Assembly (NCBI GenBank): GCA_009602725.1
Contig: WELB01000248.1
Span: forward strand, 72,930 to 136,929
Reading direction: 5' to 3'
DNA from: Spirogloea muscicola
Taxonomy: Eukaryota; Streptophyta; Zygnematophyceae; Spirogloeales; Spirogloeaceae
Length of the DNA stretch: 64,000 nt
This document shows positions 12,300 to 24,300 of this stretch, piece after piece. The position numbers were made by a program, and so were the translations under genes. The notes below the pieces were generated by a model. The model did no database searches, had not been told where the DNA came from, and was given only the letters and a program-made list of their open reading frames with translations. The first letter of the stretch is position 1; every line of letters starts with the position of its first letter.

Positions 12300-12960
12300 C
12301 CTCACGAGATCACCCCCATGCCGGGGGCCGACCTGTCGAGGCGCGCCAGGGTGGACACCGCGCCACCGAGGCCCTCGTGCGCGACTACCTGGCCAAGCCA
12401 GGTCGGTCACGTGCCAATCAGGTAAGCGTAACCATCTAGATTAACGCTCACAGTAAGTGGGAACGTTATAAACACCCTCTGTATGCACCTGGCTGGCTTC
12501 TACAGCCGCTCTTTGATATCAGCAGCAACATTTTCCGTTTTCCGCCGTCGCGCCCGCCTCGGCAGCCGGCCGCCATGGCTGGGGCCGCACGCCCCGCCGT
12601 TGGCGACACTTGGCGCGGAATCTCGCTTCAATCAAAAGCGTAAGGGAACGACTCAAACAGTAGAAGGACATCCGCTATCCAAACGGCAAAGGCCCACGCT
12701 CGTGGCGTCTCCTAGCTGGCCGCCCGGCTGACCTGAAGGGCGGACTGCGGCCGCCACGGCGGCCCTCCGAGGCCGGCATCGACAGGAGGAATAGTTCTGA
12801 ACAGTGAGATGAAATGTTGACCATTGCCATTGCTCATTCATTTGTTTCTGACGGCGATGGTTTCCCGCCCTCTGGTCTTTCTGATTTGCACTTGCTGACA
12901 AGAGGTCATTGAGCGCCTACGTGCAGGATTATACCAAGAGAAATTTCGTGCATTTGGCGC
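12300..12960. other. GC-rich edge of gypsy element, then repeat tail; no gene
   Basis: At about 12300 the base composition changes sharply from AT-rich gypsy sequence to very GC-rich sequence (12310-12400), which may still be integrase-related. At 12465-12545 lies a copy of the third repeat family (ACACCCTCTGTATGCACCTG with GGCTGGCTTCTACAGCC). The remainder to 12960 is GC-rich without a recognisable gene. Confidence 0.5.
12465..12545 (+). repeat. Family-3 LINE-like tail with hairpin
   Basis: Contains ACACCCTCTGTATGCACCTG, the hairpin GGCTGGCTTCTACAGCC and then GCTCTTTGATATCAGCAGC. Related copies lie near 24830-24890 (-), 48265-48315 (-), 49795-49860 (+), 54095-54130 (-), 51181-51230 (-) and 61892-61945 (-). 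The hairpin core is the same as in the main LINE tail, while the flanking sequence is different. Confidence 0.7.
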
Positions 12961-12962
12961 CT

Positions 12963-13835
12963 TTCGGCTCCTTTCAGACCTTTTGTATATTCCTTTCATC
13001 ATTCTTTTTTCTGGGCTGGCCTCTCACTGTCGTCGCCCTCTTAACCTCCTCCGCGATGCCCTGGCGGGCTTGATTATCCTCAATGGGCGAGCCCTTCATT
13101 TTGATGCGCGACGCCGGGCTACCGTGCGGTCGTGGAAGTCAACGACATCATGCCTATCACCACGGACGCCCAGGGACGTCATCATCGCCGCACACTTGAC
13201 ATTGTGGGCTTGCAACCTGGTGGAGGACCACGGGCCTTGGTCATGTCGTTGTTACGGAGGCGTATAAAGGTCCAGCACCGACACACATCGCTGGCCACGC
13301 AGTGAGCGGTGCTGAACAAAGAAAGCTGCAGCACTACTCCGATTACCCCCAATGCGACCAGCTCCTGCCAACGGCAGTCAACATCTTTGGCTGTCTGGGT
13401 CCTCGCTTCCACACTCTCCTGCAAAATATTGCCAATTAGGCTACACACGACGTGCAGATGATGTTCCGGCTGAGATGGGCCTGCCAGCTGCATATCTGTC
13501 GTTCTTGCGACGACGAGTTTCGGCCTGTTTGCAGCGCGCTTAGGCTAATGCTTTGCACCAGAAAGCTGGGCAAGCTCTACTTGGTGGCAGAAGGGCTTCA
13601 TATCTGACATCTAGTATTCAGGCATCGATTAGCGTCCTTAATGTTCTGACCCGTGGTTATTGAGCGGGTCAATCTGCTGTAGAGTATGTAGGTCGTTAGA
13701 TGTGCTTGCCTATATACTTGGCCATTTGGCCTTCGTTTGTTTTTATAATACGAAACCCTTCTACTGGAAGCGTCTTCTTCTTTGGGCGGGCCTCACACAC
13801 ACAGAGCCACTTCTTCTCACAGCCTTTTGGAGAGC
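12963..13835 (+). mobile_element. LINE tail unit followed by 5'-truncated subfamily-2 LINE
   Basis: A main-family tail (12963-13035, GGGCTGGCCTCTCAC) is followed by the C-terminal coding part of a second LINE subfamily (about 13045-13665). Broken frames give LLRDALAGL, TLWACNLVEDHGPWS, KVQHRHTSLATQ and LMLCTRKLG, ending SVLNVLTRGY then stop at about 13663. The 3' UTR contains CTTGGCCATTTGGCCTTCG at about 13717-13736, a mark of this subfamily, followed by a degenerate hairpin near 13785. Several frameshifts are present. The region corresponds to the endonuclease end of the element. Confidence 0.7.
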
Positions 13836-14239
13836 CGCTTTCTTCCTCTCCCCCTCTGGAGAAGCTACTTTCTCACATCATTTGCCCTCATTGAAAGAGC
13901 TGTTTCCCTTGGCACTGCAGAGCACTCTGTTACACTTCCACGCAGATAAGATTCACACAAATTGGAGTAAGCAAAGTACTCATTTGTTTCTTATTCTAAG
14001 GCTAAGGAACATAAAGGTAATGGATACCAAGGCTTCGCAGGACGCGCAGGACTGTTGGCCGGTCTGCTGAGCCCTCCGCCTGTCCCGGCGAGCTCCGCAA
14101 TATCACTGTTGCCCGCTGACGAATCAGGAAGTGGATCTCCCTGCTGGCGAATCGCAGAGTAGCCCATCCGCGGCCGCCACTTGCGCTGTCGAGATTGAGT
14201 TTTCCTCTCCGACTCCTCTTCGAGTCCTCTTCCTGAGGC

Positions 14240-14425
14240 AAGCGCGGCCAGATTAACTGGTGGCTGGGAGAGGCCAGCCCAAAAGAATGGACCTGTTCAC
14301 TTTCCGGCCCCTTCAGACCTTGTCAGCTCTTGTGGGGCTGGCTTTTCACAGCCCCTCGGCCCCTTCGAAAAAGCAAGCGCGGCCAGATTAACTGGTGGCT
14401 GGGAGAGGCCAGCCCAAAGGAATGG
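14240..14425 (-). mobile_element. LINE 3' hairpin units
   Basis: Two reverse copies (about 14242-14292 and 14376-14425) share AGATTAACTGGTGGCTGGGA then GAGGCCAGCCCAAA. A forward copy (TTGTGGGGCTGGCTTTTCAC) lies between them. They are tails without attached coding sequence. The tail variant ending in CACCAGTTAATCTGGCCGCG also appears near 41340, 44515, 49625 and 50300. Confidence 0.7.
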
Positions 14426-14764
14426 ACAAACACTCACTTCCCTTCCGGCTTGGGGCGCTCCGCGTTGATCTCCTGCCCGTTCCTCTGCTCTTGATCCTCC
14501 ATAGCTACCGCCCTCGGCGGCAGAGCTACTTTTGTCGTCCTCTCACTGAGGTGAAGGTGCCTCTCCTACAGTGTGCCTACTTGTAAGAGCTCTTTCGGTT
14601 CTACTTAGCCAAGCCTGACGAAGGCTTTCACTGCTGCGCCGGCCTCCTCTGCTCTCGCCGTCCTGCCTCCACAGCTTCCTTGTCATTTTTCTGCCATACC
14701 TCTCTCCTTGAGACTACCTTCTTTTCTTCGCAATCGGTCCATGCTAATGATAAAGGCAAAAAAA

Positions 14765-15272
14765 CCTTCCAACCAAGTCTCATAAGTTGATCATATCGAT
14801 ATCTTGGAAAAGCTGCACGAACCCAAACGTAGACAAAGAGAAAAAAAGTAGTTTAATAGAAAACCAGAAAGAACCTGGAATCCAGGTGAAAATTGCAATA
14901 TCTAGAGGTGGTAACCATCCTCCACAAAAGAAAATAGTACATAGACTACTCATAAGTATCATATTTGCATACTCTCCAAAAAAGAAAAGAGCAAATCCCA
15001 TAGCAGAGTATTCTACGTTATAACCCGCTACTAATTCCGCTTCTGCTTCTTGTAAATCAAAAGGAGCTCGATTAGTTTCCGCTAGACATGAGATAAAGAA
15101 TAGAATTAGCAAAGGAAATAAAGGAATACAGTACCATACTTGTTTTTGTGCTAACACTATTGCACTAAAATTGCATGAACCTGCACAAATTAATACAGTA
15201 ATAATAATTAAACCAATAGAAACTTCATAGGATACCATTTGTGCGGCGGATCGTAATGCCCCCAAAAAGGCA
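14765..15272 (-). pseudogene. nad1: Nuclear insertion of mitochondrial nad1
   Basis: The minus strand encodes [20 protein letters not shown] and continues for about 165 residues of NADH dehydrogenase subunit 1, including [33 protein letters not shown] and, in another frame, [14 protein letters not shown]. The frame switch comes from one missing T in a homopolymer in the segment around 14838-14850, so the copy is a pseudogene. It covers the C-terminal half of the protein without introns. Low GC compared with the flanks supports an organellar origin. It joins a nad2 piece head to head at about 15272-15283. Confidence 0.93.
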
Positions 15273-15282
15273 TACTTTGAAT

Positions 15283-15424
15283 TACCTGCTTATTGCTCTT
15301 TTTATCTATGTAGTTACTACTATTAATGTATTTGCCATTGTTTTATCACTGCGTCAAAATCATTGCAAATACATTACAAATTTGGGTGCCTTAGCACGAA
15401 CCAATCCAATTCTAGCCGGTAAGA
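15283..15424 (+). pseudogene. nad2: Nuclear insertion of mitochondrial nad2 fragment
   Basis: The plus strand reads [20 protein letters not shown], then LSLRQNHCKYITNLGALART and NPILA, which matches the interior of mitochondrial NADH dehydrogenase subunit 2 (the KY--LGALAKTNPILA region). It is only about 47 codons and is fused to nad1 on the opposite strand, so this is a rearranged mitochondrial insert. The downstream end, near ATTCTAGCC, passes into nuclear sequence. Confidence 0.85.
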
Positions 15425-15539
15425 TTTCGGGGGGTGGTGGCCGTCAGTGGGCTGCTGTTTAATCCTGGAATATCTTATGACCTATTCCAGCTAGGCCAAT
15501 GCCCAGACTTAAAGAGAGAAAGAAGCTTCCAGGAGAGGG

Positions 15540-16690
15540 CGGTGGTTGGGAGAGGCCAGCCCAAAAAAAGAATGAACAAAGTCCGAAGGGGCAGGGGAAA
15601 CGCTGAAGCACACACGGAATCAAGTAGCTACGAGACACTCAGTAACCCCCACTAAGCAGCCGCAGATCGGAAGAAAGGGCTCGCCCATTGAAAATAGGGG
15701 CTGGAAAAGCCAGCCCAAAAAGGGAGGAGCAAAGTACGAGAAGGGGTCCAGGGGAAGCGCTAAGAAAACGAGCACACCAGTCTCCTGGTAGCGGATCCCC
15801 TGGCTAGGGCCAGAGGCTGCAGCAAGGGCACGACCGGCACGGAGATGCACGGAGATGCACAGCGCGAGCCATGGAGCGCTGCATCGAGACGGCCAAGCGC
15901 ATGCAATAAATCTGCGCGAGCGAGCCTGCTGCATGGAAATCCACCAGCTCCCGAGGCTGCGGCAGGCGGTAGCGTGTCGTGAGAGCATGTGGAAGAGCTC
16001 GTGCCACCGAGCACCCGACGCACCGTGGGCGTCGATGGCGAGCGGGAAGAACTCGTCGTCTCGCGGGTGGTCAGCGTTTTCTGACTCCTTGGCTCGGGTG
16101 GCGTAGGCCACCGCATGCCCAGCCGTGGATGCAGGTTTCGTGGGCTGAGTGCTGTCAAAGGCGTCGGTATTCACCACGTAAAGGATGAGACGCGGCCCAC
16201 CAGCCAGGGGAGTGGCCAGGAGGTCGACGCGTCGGGCGTGGAGACCGTCCGCCCTCTGCTGGAGAGGCATGACGGCGGAATTTTCGGCGGCCACCGTGAA
16301 GCCGGCCTCCACGAGACTGGCATGCATGGAATTGCGGAGGAGGTCGTGCGCCGTCGTCCGCTCATCCACGTGGGCACACCGCAGGACGTGGGCAGCCAGC
16401 TCCGCAGGCTTGGCCCCCCGCTCACCGCATTCGCACTGGACCACGCCCTGGAGGCATGGTGGCGGCAGGCGTAGGAGTCGGTGGACTGCGCTGCGGAAGG
16501 CGTCGTCAGGGATGGTAAGCGCGTCGGTGAGGGGGAGGACCATCAGCCACGCCGCTGCCCCAGGGGAAAGAACAGCGCTTCCAAATTGACTGGGGAAGAT
16601 GCCGACCGCATTCGAGCGCGCCCGCGCAGGTCGGGTGCTGCAGGGCGGTGGACACAAAGGCCCGCCGGACTTCTGCATCAAGAGTGTCTC
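15540..16690 (-). mobile_element. 5'-truncated LINE (main family), endonuclease domain and 3' UTR
   Basis: A 353-codon open frame on the minus strand covers the C-terminal end of the LINE: CECGERGAKPAELAAHVLRC (zinc-binding Cys/His cluster), RADGLHARRVDLLA, DEFFPLAIDAHGASG and HLRAGRALAAASG. In the nuclease core the long copy has LLLDVVTTD, but this copy has LILYVVNTD, so a catalytic Asp is replaced by Tyr. The 3' UTR with two hairpin units follows to about 15540. It cannot move on its own, lacking the RT. Confidence 0.88.
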
Positions 16691-18850
16691 GCTAAGAGAG
16701 CCCGGCCGTCTCTTCAGAGAGTAGACCAGGGCTCATGCAGAAGATAAAGATGGTGAATGTAAACATTTGATGGCGAGCTGCCGTTCAATCAGGTGGCCAT
16801 CGTCTGATGGCTGTTGACTGGTCAGCCAGATGACTAGCGGTGACACGATGGAATGATTCGCTTTCTGGCTGGGCCCGTAAGTTAGAGAGAGTGGCCATAT
16901 CAAAGATTGGCGACCTATAAGGGGGGCGAATCTGAATGGCAACGCAATCTCAATGGTCGGCTGCTCTCCAAAGGAGAGTGGCCTCCCTCAGCCTGGCAAG
17001 GCCGCTGGAAGTATTTACTGATAACCCAGCTGACAAGCATTGTTGACTAGCCCCAACACCGGCTCAAGATGCGCCGTCGCTGTTGTTGGTGCACAACTTT
17101 GTCATTCCCATGGACTAACGCAGTACTCCTTTCTAGGTTACAGAATGGTGGTGGAGAGAGCATGCCCAAAAGCATGGACAGAATTGCGCAAAAAGCACAA
17201 ACGGCACTTAGCAACTTTATGTCAAGTGTCTGATAATCATCACAAAGCGTGCTAATTGCGAAGCCCGAACACGGCAATGCGCGCCTATGATTAAGAAGCA
17301 ACCACGTGAGTGTGCAGCAATGTCAGAAAAGCTTACACTGGCCCAACCCATACGACAACAACAAGTCCTAAGGTGTTGGGGCTAAAGAACAGAACTCTTC
17401 TCAAGGTTTCAGCTCCCATGCGGCGGGCCTGCTGGCCTTTCGCCTGCCTGCTTCCTTGTAGGCAATTCACCTCGAAGGGCATTCCCCTTGTTAGAGGCTC
17501 TATCACTTGAAAGATACGATTGGTTAGCTGGCATGTTGAATGCTGATGCTTCCAACAAGCTTAAGTACTATTGGAAAGCAGCTGCGTCCATCATCTGTCG
17601 TTTGAAAGGCTGACACTCTCAGCTCCCAACTCAACGTGCTGGACGTTACTGGGAGCTGCAATACTATCCATGCCTGCGTAGAAGGACTTCGGCCATTCAA
17701 ACCTCACTCAGTGGTATCTCACTCTGCAGCAGTCTGAGCAGTCTGAAATCAGTTTGTACGAGAACAGCCCCCCAAATACGAGGTAGCAAGCTCTTCTTCC
17801 CTAGTACGGTCTGCATGATAAGACGAAGGATGGCTGTTAGATGCGAATTAGGAATCTTCCAAGTATCTTCTTGACTTTTCCAAGTGCTTCTTGTCAGACA
17901 CTCAGACTCACTCATATCTAGCTCTCTGCATGGGCCGTAATACGTTGCTTAAGGTCGTCAATCTCGTAACATTCATATCAATTAGGGTGCGCATGGATCT
18001 CCTTCATGAGGTATATGCGGTAAAAGGAAGTGCAGCTGCTTCTGTGGCAGCGTCTCTGGCCTACTTTGGCAAATTTCTTTCTTATGACTGCTGTCTTTGT
18101 ACACGTAAGCATTATCTGTAAGGTGTCATCACAAGTTACTCGAATGGGTCCAACGATGGTGGCTGAAAGTCATGTAGGTCAAACGAAAATGAGCAAGTAA
18201 GATATTCTCCACAGCTTGTGCTGCCTTAGGCCAGTACTTGTTGGCGAGGGGCTGCTTGACTTGGACCGCGCTCATGCTTTCTATGACGTGCAAGAAGGCA
18301 GTGGTTGGCTATTACATCCAACTTGCCGTGCGGACGGAGCATAACATGCGGCGAATGATGGAGAATGGCACACCAGCTTCGTCAGCTGGGTGGTGCCAAC
18401 AGCAAGTGAGGAATGATGAAGGCCTTCGGATGATTCAAGAGAGACTTGTGTTATGAGGTTCTCCTGCCAGTATGATTCTATATCTCCTTGATTCTGATCT
18501 ATCAAAGACTTATTTGCCTAGATTTTCTGGATCCTGTTCGTCTGCAAGAGACAATGAGCTTTCTCCTCATGAAACTTTCCATGCTTGACCGATACTAGTG
18601 TGCTGGGAGCCCCGGAGTTGGCACTCACTCGTAGGAGTAGATGGCCAATGATGCGCTGCGGGAAAGGGGCCGCGTCTGGCTGGTATGTTGTGCCAAAGCA
18701 GCCAACAGTGGGGCCACCCTTGCTGGTGGTGCAGCAGAGCAGGGACGACGAGCCCGCCAATTGTCACCGCAGCTTCAGTGCAGTGCATGCAAGGAGGAAT
18801 GTCGACCTGGAAGCATTGTTGAAGCCCGAGCACTATTGGAGTGGATACTG
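16690..18850. other. Unassigned lower-GC stretch
   Basis: No conserved domain is visible on either strand. Short frames exist, for example 18238-18456 (+) and 18641-18874 (+, with CSACKEECRPG, which may be an exon of the Cys-rich family). Splice-like signals are present, so a poorly conserved host gene cannot be excluded, but none can be supported. Confidence 0.4.
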
Positions 18851-18867
18851 TTCGTGAAGATGGCCCT

Positions 18868-19030
18868 GCCATGACGGCAGCACTGGCGATGGCTGCAACG
18901 GTTGCAGCGACATTGGTAGCGGCTGCAAAGACAGTGCCGGCGGCAGCACTGAAGATTGCGACTTGGACTGGGGAGACTGCGGTGGTACAGAGGAGTGCAG
19001 GAAGTTGTGCCCTCCACCGTCACCTTGTTC
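18868..19030 (+). CDS. Cys-rich exon-like segment (partial gene)
   Basis: The frame gives CHDGSTGDGCNGCSDIGSGC, then CDLDWGDCGGTEECRKLCPP and PSPC: ten cysteines in about 52 residues, leading into a Pro-Ser stretch. The cysteine density and the step into PPPSP resemble the duplicated secreted Cys-rich genes at 51-54 and 62-64 kb. No start or splice partners could be assigned. A LINE 3' hairpin (GGGCTGGCCTTCAATAGCC) begins right after it, so the gene may have been cut by that insertion. The function is unknown. Confidence 0.45.
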
Positions 19031-20430
19031 ATTCAATCTGGGCTGGCCTTCAATAGCCATTGCTGATAGAGCTTCTTCTCCAGCGTCCCTTGACTCAACC
19101 CCACAGGAGCTGTCATTCAGTATTCCATCGGCTCATCAGTGGTTTGGCAAGCATACTTAGAGGTGGACATATGATGCGCAATCAATCTTTGGTTTCGTGT
19201 AAGATGAAGTCGCCAGCACGGTTCCTGCAGCTGCGCTTCGATCAGGCAACATGCGCTATGCGCCCGAATCTAGCGTCGGTGCAGAGCCCGTCCTGTCGCC
19301 CGTAGAGCTCAAAGAGGAGCCCACTTCTCTTCGGAAAGTAGCCGAAGGCCATAACCTTGCCTCGAAGGTTACGACCCACCTTGACCGCGCCGTATATGAT
19401 ACCGGCTAGGTACCGGGTCAGCGGTAAGGTGAAGGCCAGCCCAAACAGTAGGACAAGTTCTGTCCGAGAGCGAGAAAGAGTGGGGAGAGGAGGGCAGATT
19501 GAAAGCAGCTCTACCCATAAGGGGCTGATCGCTGTGACATGCCAGCCCACAGTAGGGTGGACAAGATCCGAAGGGGGGAGGGAGAAGCAGAGAGGAAAAG
19601 ACTGCCTATCGTGACAATCACTGGTTTCGCGGGAACGTGGTCTTCCTGCTCGATGTGGGGCTCTCCTCTCTTTCGTCTGTTGCTTTACTTGGTGGTCTGC
19701 CTCGCGTCAGCGCTTCTCCTCTTTACTCTCTTGCTGACTAGAGGTCACTGAGCTGGCACACTTAGGGTTCTGTATGTTCTCCGAGACCTTGTTCAGTCAT
19801 TTGTGGGCTACGCTGTCACAGCCCTCGGCCCCTTAACAAGAGCCGCTTCTTCTGGCTTGTAAGTTGCGCTTAGCCCTCGATAGCCACCACCCGCGTTCAC
19901 GCTTGGCCCTCCCGCTAGACCAGCCTTGAGCCTGCAGTACGACATCACCGCAAGCGCATCCAAGAACGAGGTACAAGACAATCACGGAGGCGCATTTTGG
20001 TATCAAGGCGATGGAGACGAAAGCGCAAATCAATTCCAATACTGCCGCGCGATGCCGACGAAGGCGCAACCCGGAATTACAGCTTCTGTGAGCCATACAT
20101 CATTAGTGGTTAGTCCTCAGTAGCAAGCATTAGCGAGAGGCCGGGAAGCTCCCCTCGACTATAGCGCCGCTGGCTCGCTAGCGAAGGTGTTTCGCATGCG
20201 CCTGTTCAACCCCCTCCAACGGTCCAGGGCCCACGCCTAGCACCTGCGTGCTGGCCGTGCTCTTCTAGCTGCGGCCTCTGGCCTTCAATTGATGCCGGCG
20301 CCCAGCACACAATTCGTTTATGCAGATAGTGATCATGACGAGGGTGACACCCGGGGTTGGACAGTGTGGTGGCGATCAAAGCCCGGAATGGCAGCGAGCC
20401 TGAAGCGTCCACCACTCGAGCAATCATGGG
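19030..20430. mobile_element. Scattered LINE 3' units and tail
   Basis: Hairpin units lie at about 19033-19056 (+), 19425-19460 (-), 19535-19575 (-) and 19780-19850 (+). At 20160-20290 (+) is a degraded LINE C-terminus (TTTCGCATGCGCCTGTTCAA, later GCGTGCTGGCCGTGCTC). The sequence between them shows no recognisable gene. Confidence 0.6.
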
Positions 20431-21307
20431 GTCATTGACTGGCTCTGGCGCATGATGGGGGCTTCTAAGCCATCATGCGCGCCATCCGCCGTGATGCAGG
20501 GCGTTAAGCTAAACGCCTCTGAACGCCAAAACGGTTCAGTTGTACACGACTCTTAGTGACTTGCTGAAAACACTGCCATTGCAAAGCCTTCACGTCCTCA
20601 CATACAGGCAAACTTCACCAGCCGTAGGACCCACAAAGGTTTGCCTGTAGCCATGCATTTGTACCCCCTGCTCGCGACGTCCACTTCTTTGAGCCCCTTG
20701 CAGCTATGACTCGCTTCTCCTATCCATTGGACCCTCCTTGAATACACTAATTACGGTGTGTCATATGACATATTCAAAGAAACAAATCAACATTTCATTG
20801 AGCTCATGTGCAATTGTTGTCGCAATATGACGTTCACAAGCCTATGATTACCACTTTACCCAGCAGCAGCAGATACGTGGCGTTGTGTGCATTGGTTAGC
20901 TTCAGAACAGTAAAAGTTTCGTTTGTCATGGTTTGACACTCACTCTGACAAATATGTATTACAAATAACGCTCACGACTAACAACATTTGAAGGAACGAT
21001 GGAGAGTTAAGATTTCACTTCAGGCTACTACTACGCACTTATGGCATTCGCGCACGTTCACTAAGTGATAGAAGCAAGCACTTGAGTCCAACGATTTGAA
21101 TAGTAAGTATGCTCTCATCTCAAGGCCTCTTCAAAGCAGCCTACACAAGTGTATCATTGTAGCACTCTTTGGGGACAATGTGTTCAGACAGGGCTTGAGT
21201 GTTCCAAGGCATACTAACTCAAGAGCGAAGTGCCCATGTCATCGAGAAACAAGCAGAAAGGTGACAAGGCACATGACTATATCTTGCAGAAAGCTTGGTG
21301 GTTGTCA
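20430..21307. other. No gene seen
   Basis: AT-richer DNA directly downstream of the neprosin gene. It contains only short frames and no repeats that I recognise. It probably includes the neprosin 3' UTR and intergenic sequence. Confidence 0.5.
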
Positions 21308-24300
21308 CTAACGCAGGCAGGCTTTGTTATAACCCAGGCCACCAAAAACGACAAATGCACCAGCACCTCCTTCCGAGTCATCAACATCGCCACCGATATC
21401 ATAGCAGTGCGCATTAGAGGTAACACCGATGAGACTTGATCCGACACTCACACCCTGGGAGTATCTGTTGACATATGCGATGTTGGAGATGAAAGCAGCC
21501 ACACCTGAGGCTGGAAAGTACCCATTGCCCATGTTTGTCTGAGTGTGCCGACCGGCGGGGTGGGTATCAAGGACCTCGCCACCAAATTGGGCATTACTTG
21601 CATAGAACTTGAGGTTAGGAAGAAGGGTACGCGGCCAGTAGCCCACCGCAGACTTTCCAATGAATACCCACCAATTGCCTGTCTTGGCATCCTGCAGCGT
21701 GAGGACACCCACCTTTCAAGAGGTTGTGGAAAGCAACGATGCAGGCAATTTACAAGGCCAACAAGGGCACAACGTCAGGAGGTTGTTGGAGAAGAAGAAC
21801 GCATGCAATTGCAAGGTCAACAATGACTTCATGATTGTGTCTAAAATGCACCACTACTAGACTGACGTAATCCTCGAGAATTCAGGGCTGGAGGCATGCA
21901 AATACTGATCAACGAAAAGCCCATTGTACAGCTGGGTAGATCTTGCAAAGTGACTCACCCTTACTATGCTCAGAGAGATTACGTATTGTGTCTTAGAGCC
22001 GGCTTTGGAGATGGGGCCGAGTATACCCCCAAGACGTATTTTGCTGCTCGTCTGAACAAAGCCTTTGCAGTCTAGATTAAAGCAGCCTGTCTTCCTGAAG
22101 CTATCCCTCTGCAAGAGGCAGTTCAGCATAGCAAGGAGGTCAATAGAGCCAATGTGGCTGTGACAACGTCAGCCATGGCGTGAACCGTAAGCCACGGACT
22201 TCACACCCAAAGCATGAAGTACTTACCGTCCAGTAGATGAACAGATGTGGTTGCTTGTCACCATACTTCCTGGGTCACACCTGAGGAACCAAACAGGACC
22301 TGGTGGTAGCCAATCATGAGGCTCTTGTTGAATGCTCACTGGGTGAATGCTTGGACGACAAGCGCATGGTAGACATCAATGACAAGGACCATTTGGCTAG
22401 CAATCATGTGCACAGAGTGCATCCCCAGGGGTTTCCCATGGAAGTCAAAGGACGTACAAACGAGCAGACATGGCAAGCAGCTTCTTGTATCTGTAGAGGA
22501 GTGGCCTACAGAAAGGCCCACTCGAGCAAGAGGTCAGAAAGTATACCTCCCAGCCGGCCTCAATGACTGTCAAATCCCCGCGTGACGCGCTTCCTGAATA
22601 TAGCCACATTTGGCTGGTACTGAACTCATTTGGGCTTTGCACATATGGATCATAAATGTTGAAATTTGCAGTGGCCCCATAGATGTGAGTAGGACCATAT
22701 ATGCCAACAGCAATCTGCAGCCCAGTATTAAACAGCTGTTCAATTCTTAATTTGGTCCTAATCACATTAAGGAACTGCTTCAGTGATGCTTGCATGTAAG
22801 AAGCGGGACCAATTCTAAGTGATACAGTGCTACTGAGGATCAAGAAGCGTCAGTGTCTGTGGAGATTCTCGGGGAACTTAAGTCAATCGCAACCTTACCT
22901 CCGCAACAGTGCCTGAGCTGCTGGCTGCTGACCGGTGCAATATATGCACTGGAATACCACTTGAGTCAGTCGTATTCTTGGCAGCAACTGGCTTCTCAGC
23001 ACCCTCTAGTAGAGTGTCAAAAAGCCCACTCCTAACTCCAGAGGGATATCTGGCCATGAATGCTGCCACTGAACCGGCAGCAAGGACTGCCTTGGCTGCC
23101 ACAAAGAAACAAACAGCAGTGGACCTGATCACCACACTCAGATCTGAGACTGCAGTCCGTCAGGGCTTTCCTTCAGCAATGTGCGAGTCCTGGAGACCTC
23201 TATCAGACATGACAATGCCAGGTGAACAGAAACACATCTATGTGGCTTAGCGGAGCTGTAGAAACGGCACAAAGATCGATGAGAGCCTGAGGTGCCCACC
23301 TCCGTGGCGCAACACAGGGATTGTTCCTTTTGGGCACGCTTCCTTCTTGCTTGGTGGCAAGGAATTTGGCCCAAGTGTTATATTGAGTAGCTTGGATGGC
23401 TTCATCTGAAGCCATGTAAATAAACGGGTGTTGATTTATGATGCAGCCAAGGCATTCTCGGATGCTGTGCACCTCCTCACGCTTCTACGTAGATTTCTTT
23501 ATTTCTGAGGACTTCTAAGATGCACATCCTATTCGGCATGCTGTGTTAACGTGCCTCGAATCAGGCTAACAACCTGAGCATCGTTATCATATGTTGCCCT
23601 TTCTCTAGCTCCAGGTATTGACACTTCCAAAAGGGTGAGTAGCACAGAGGAATTTGCAAGGAAGGCCCGGCAAGCATTGTTGTCACACAGGCTTGTAAGG
23701 GGCCTACCTGGATCTTGTGGTTCTTCATACTGGGATGTCGCAAAGAGTATTGATGTGTCACATTCACGCAGTCATATATGTCATTCTCACCCTCTCCCTG
23801 GCATCATGAGAAGAAGATGCTGGGTGTCAGGTATATCAGCTAATGATTGACAAGTCTAAACAGGGCAAGCAGCTGCATTGGACACAAGAGTGGCAGTCTC
23901 GTGAATCACTTACCTTCAACGTTGTTACAATTGGTGAACTGCGCTCGGCCAAGTAGGCATCGATCTCCTTCAGGTCCTGACCTGCATTTGAGACCTCTAT
24001 CTTTCGTGGGCAGCCTGACACAAGGTGTACGTCTCGCAGTACTTGACCAGAATTCTTAGCCAACACATGCTGCTCTACTGACACTCTTATCATGACTTCA
24101 GTTAACCCACTTTGCTGAACCCTTGGCTTGAAGCAGCATGGCTGAGCTGGCGTGTGAAGTAACACACTTTGCAAGTTACTTCCTCAATCTCCCACATGTT
24201 TGCAACCATTTGCTATGCATAGACTCGTATCAGCTTCCCTGCTCAAGCTTCTCTGGACATCAACGTTCTCACAGCAGCTAGTAAGGGAGGTTGGTTGTAG

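Larger units (their letters stand above)
5734..12300 (+). mobile_element. Decayed Ty3/gypsy LTR retrotransposon carrying a cytosine methyltransferase
   Basis: A fossil Ty3/gypsy-type element. Parts in order: gag capsid region (about 5820-6640), two CCHC zinc knuckles (about 6738-6860), a spacer with an 81-bp tandem duplication (7099-7260), aspartic protease (about 8000-8340, DTGAQ), a DNMT3-like methyltransferase domain (about 8960-9560), reverse transcriptase (about 10260-10990, with YIDDV), RNase H (about 11130-11400) and integrase with its zinc-binding and core regions (about 11870-12290). The order protease, RT, RNase H, integrase is that of Ty3/gypsy. It is clearly broken, with roughly a dozen breaks plus an inserted mitochondrial fragment. 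No LTR pair was recognised by eye, so the ends are approximate. The level of decay suggests an old but still easily recognised insertion. Confidence 0.85.

Noticed and set aside
5400-12300. LTR pair for the gypsy element
   Set aside because: I looked for a shared terminal sequence before gag and after integrase and found none that I could support by eye, so no LTRs are annotated.
14787-15023. Plus-strand frame opposite nad1
   Set aside because: It is a shadow of the mitochondrial nad1 fragment on the minus strand.
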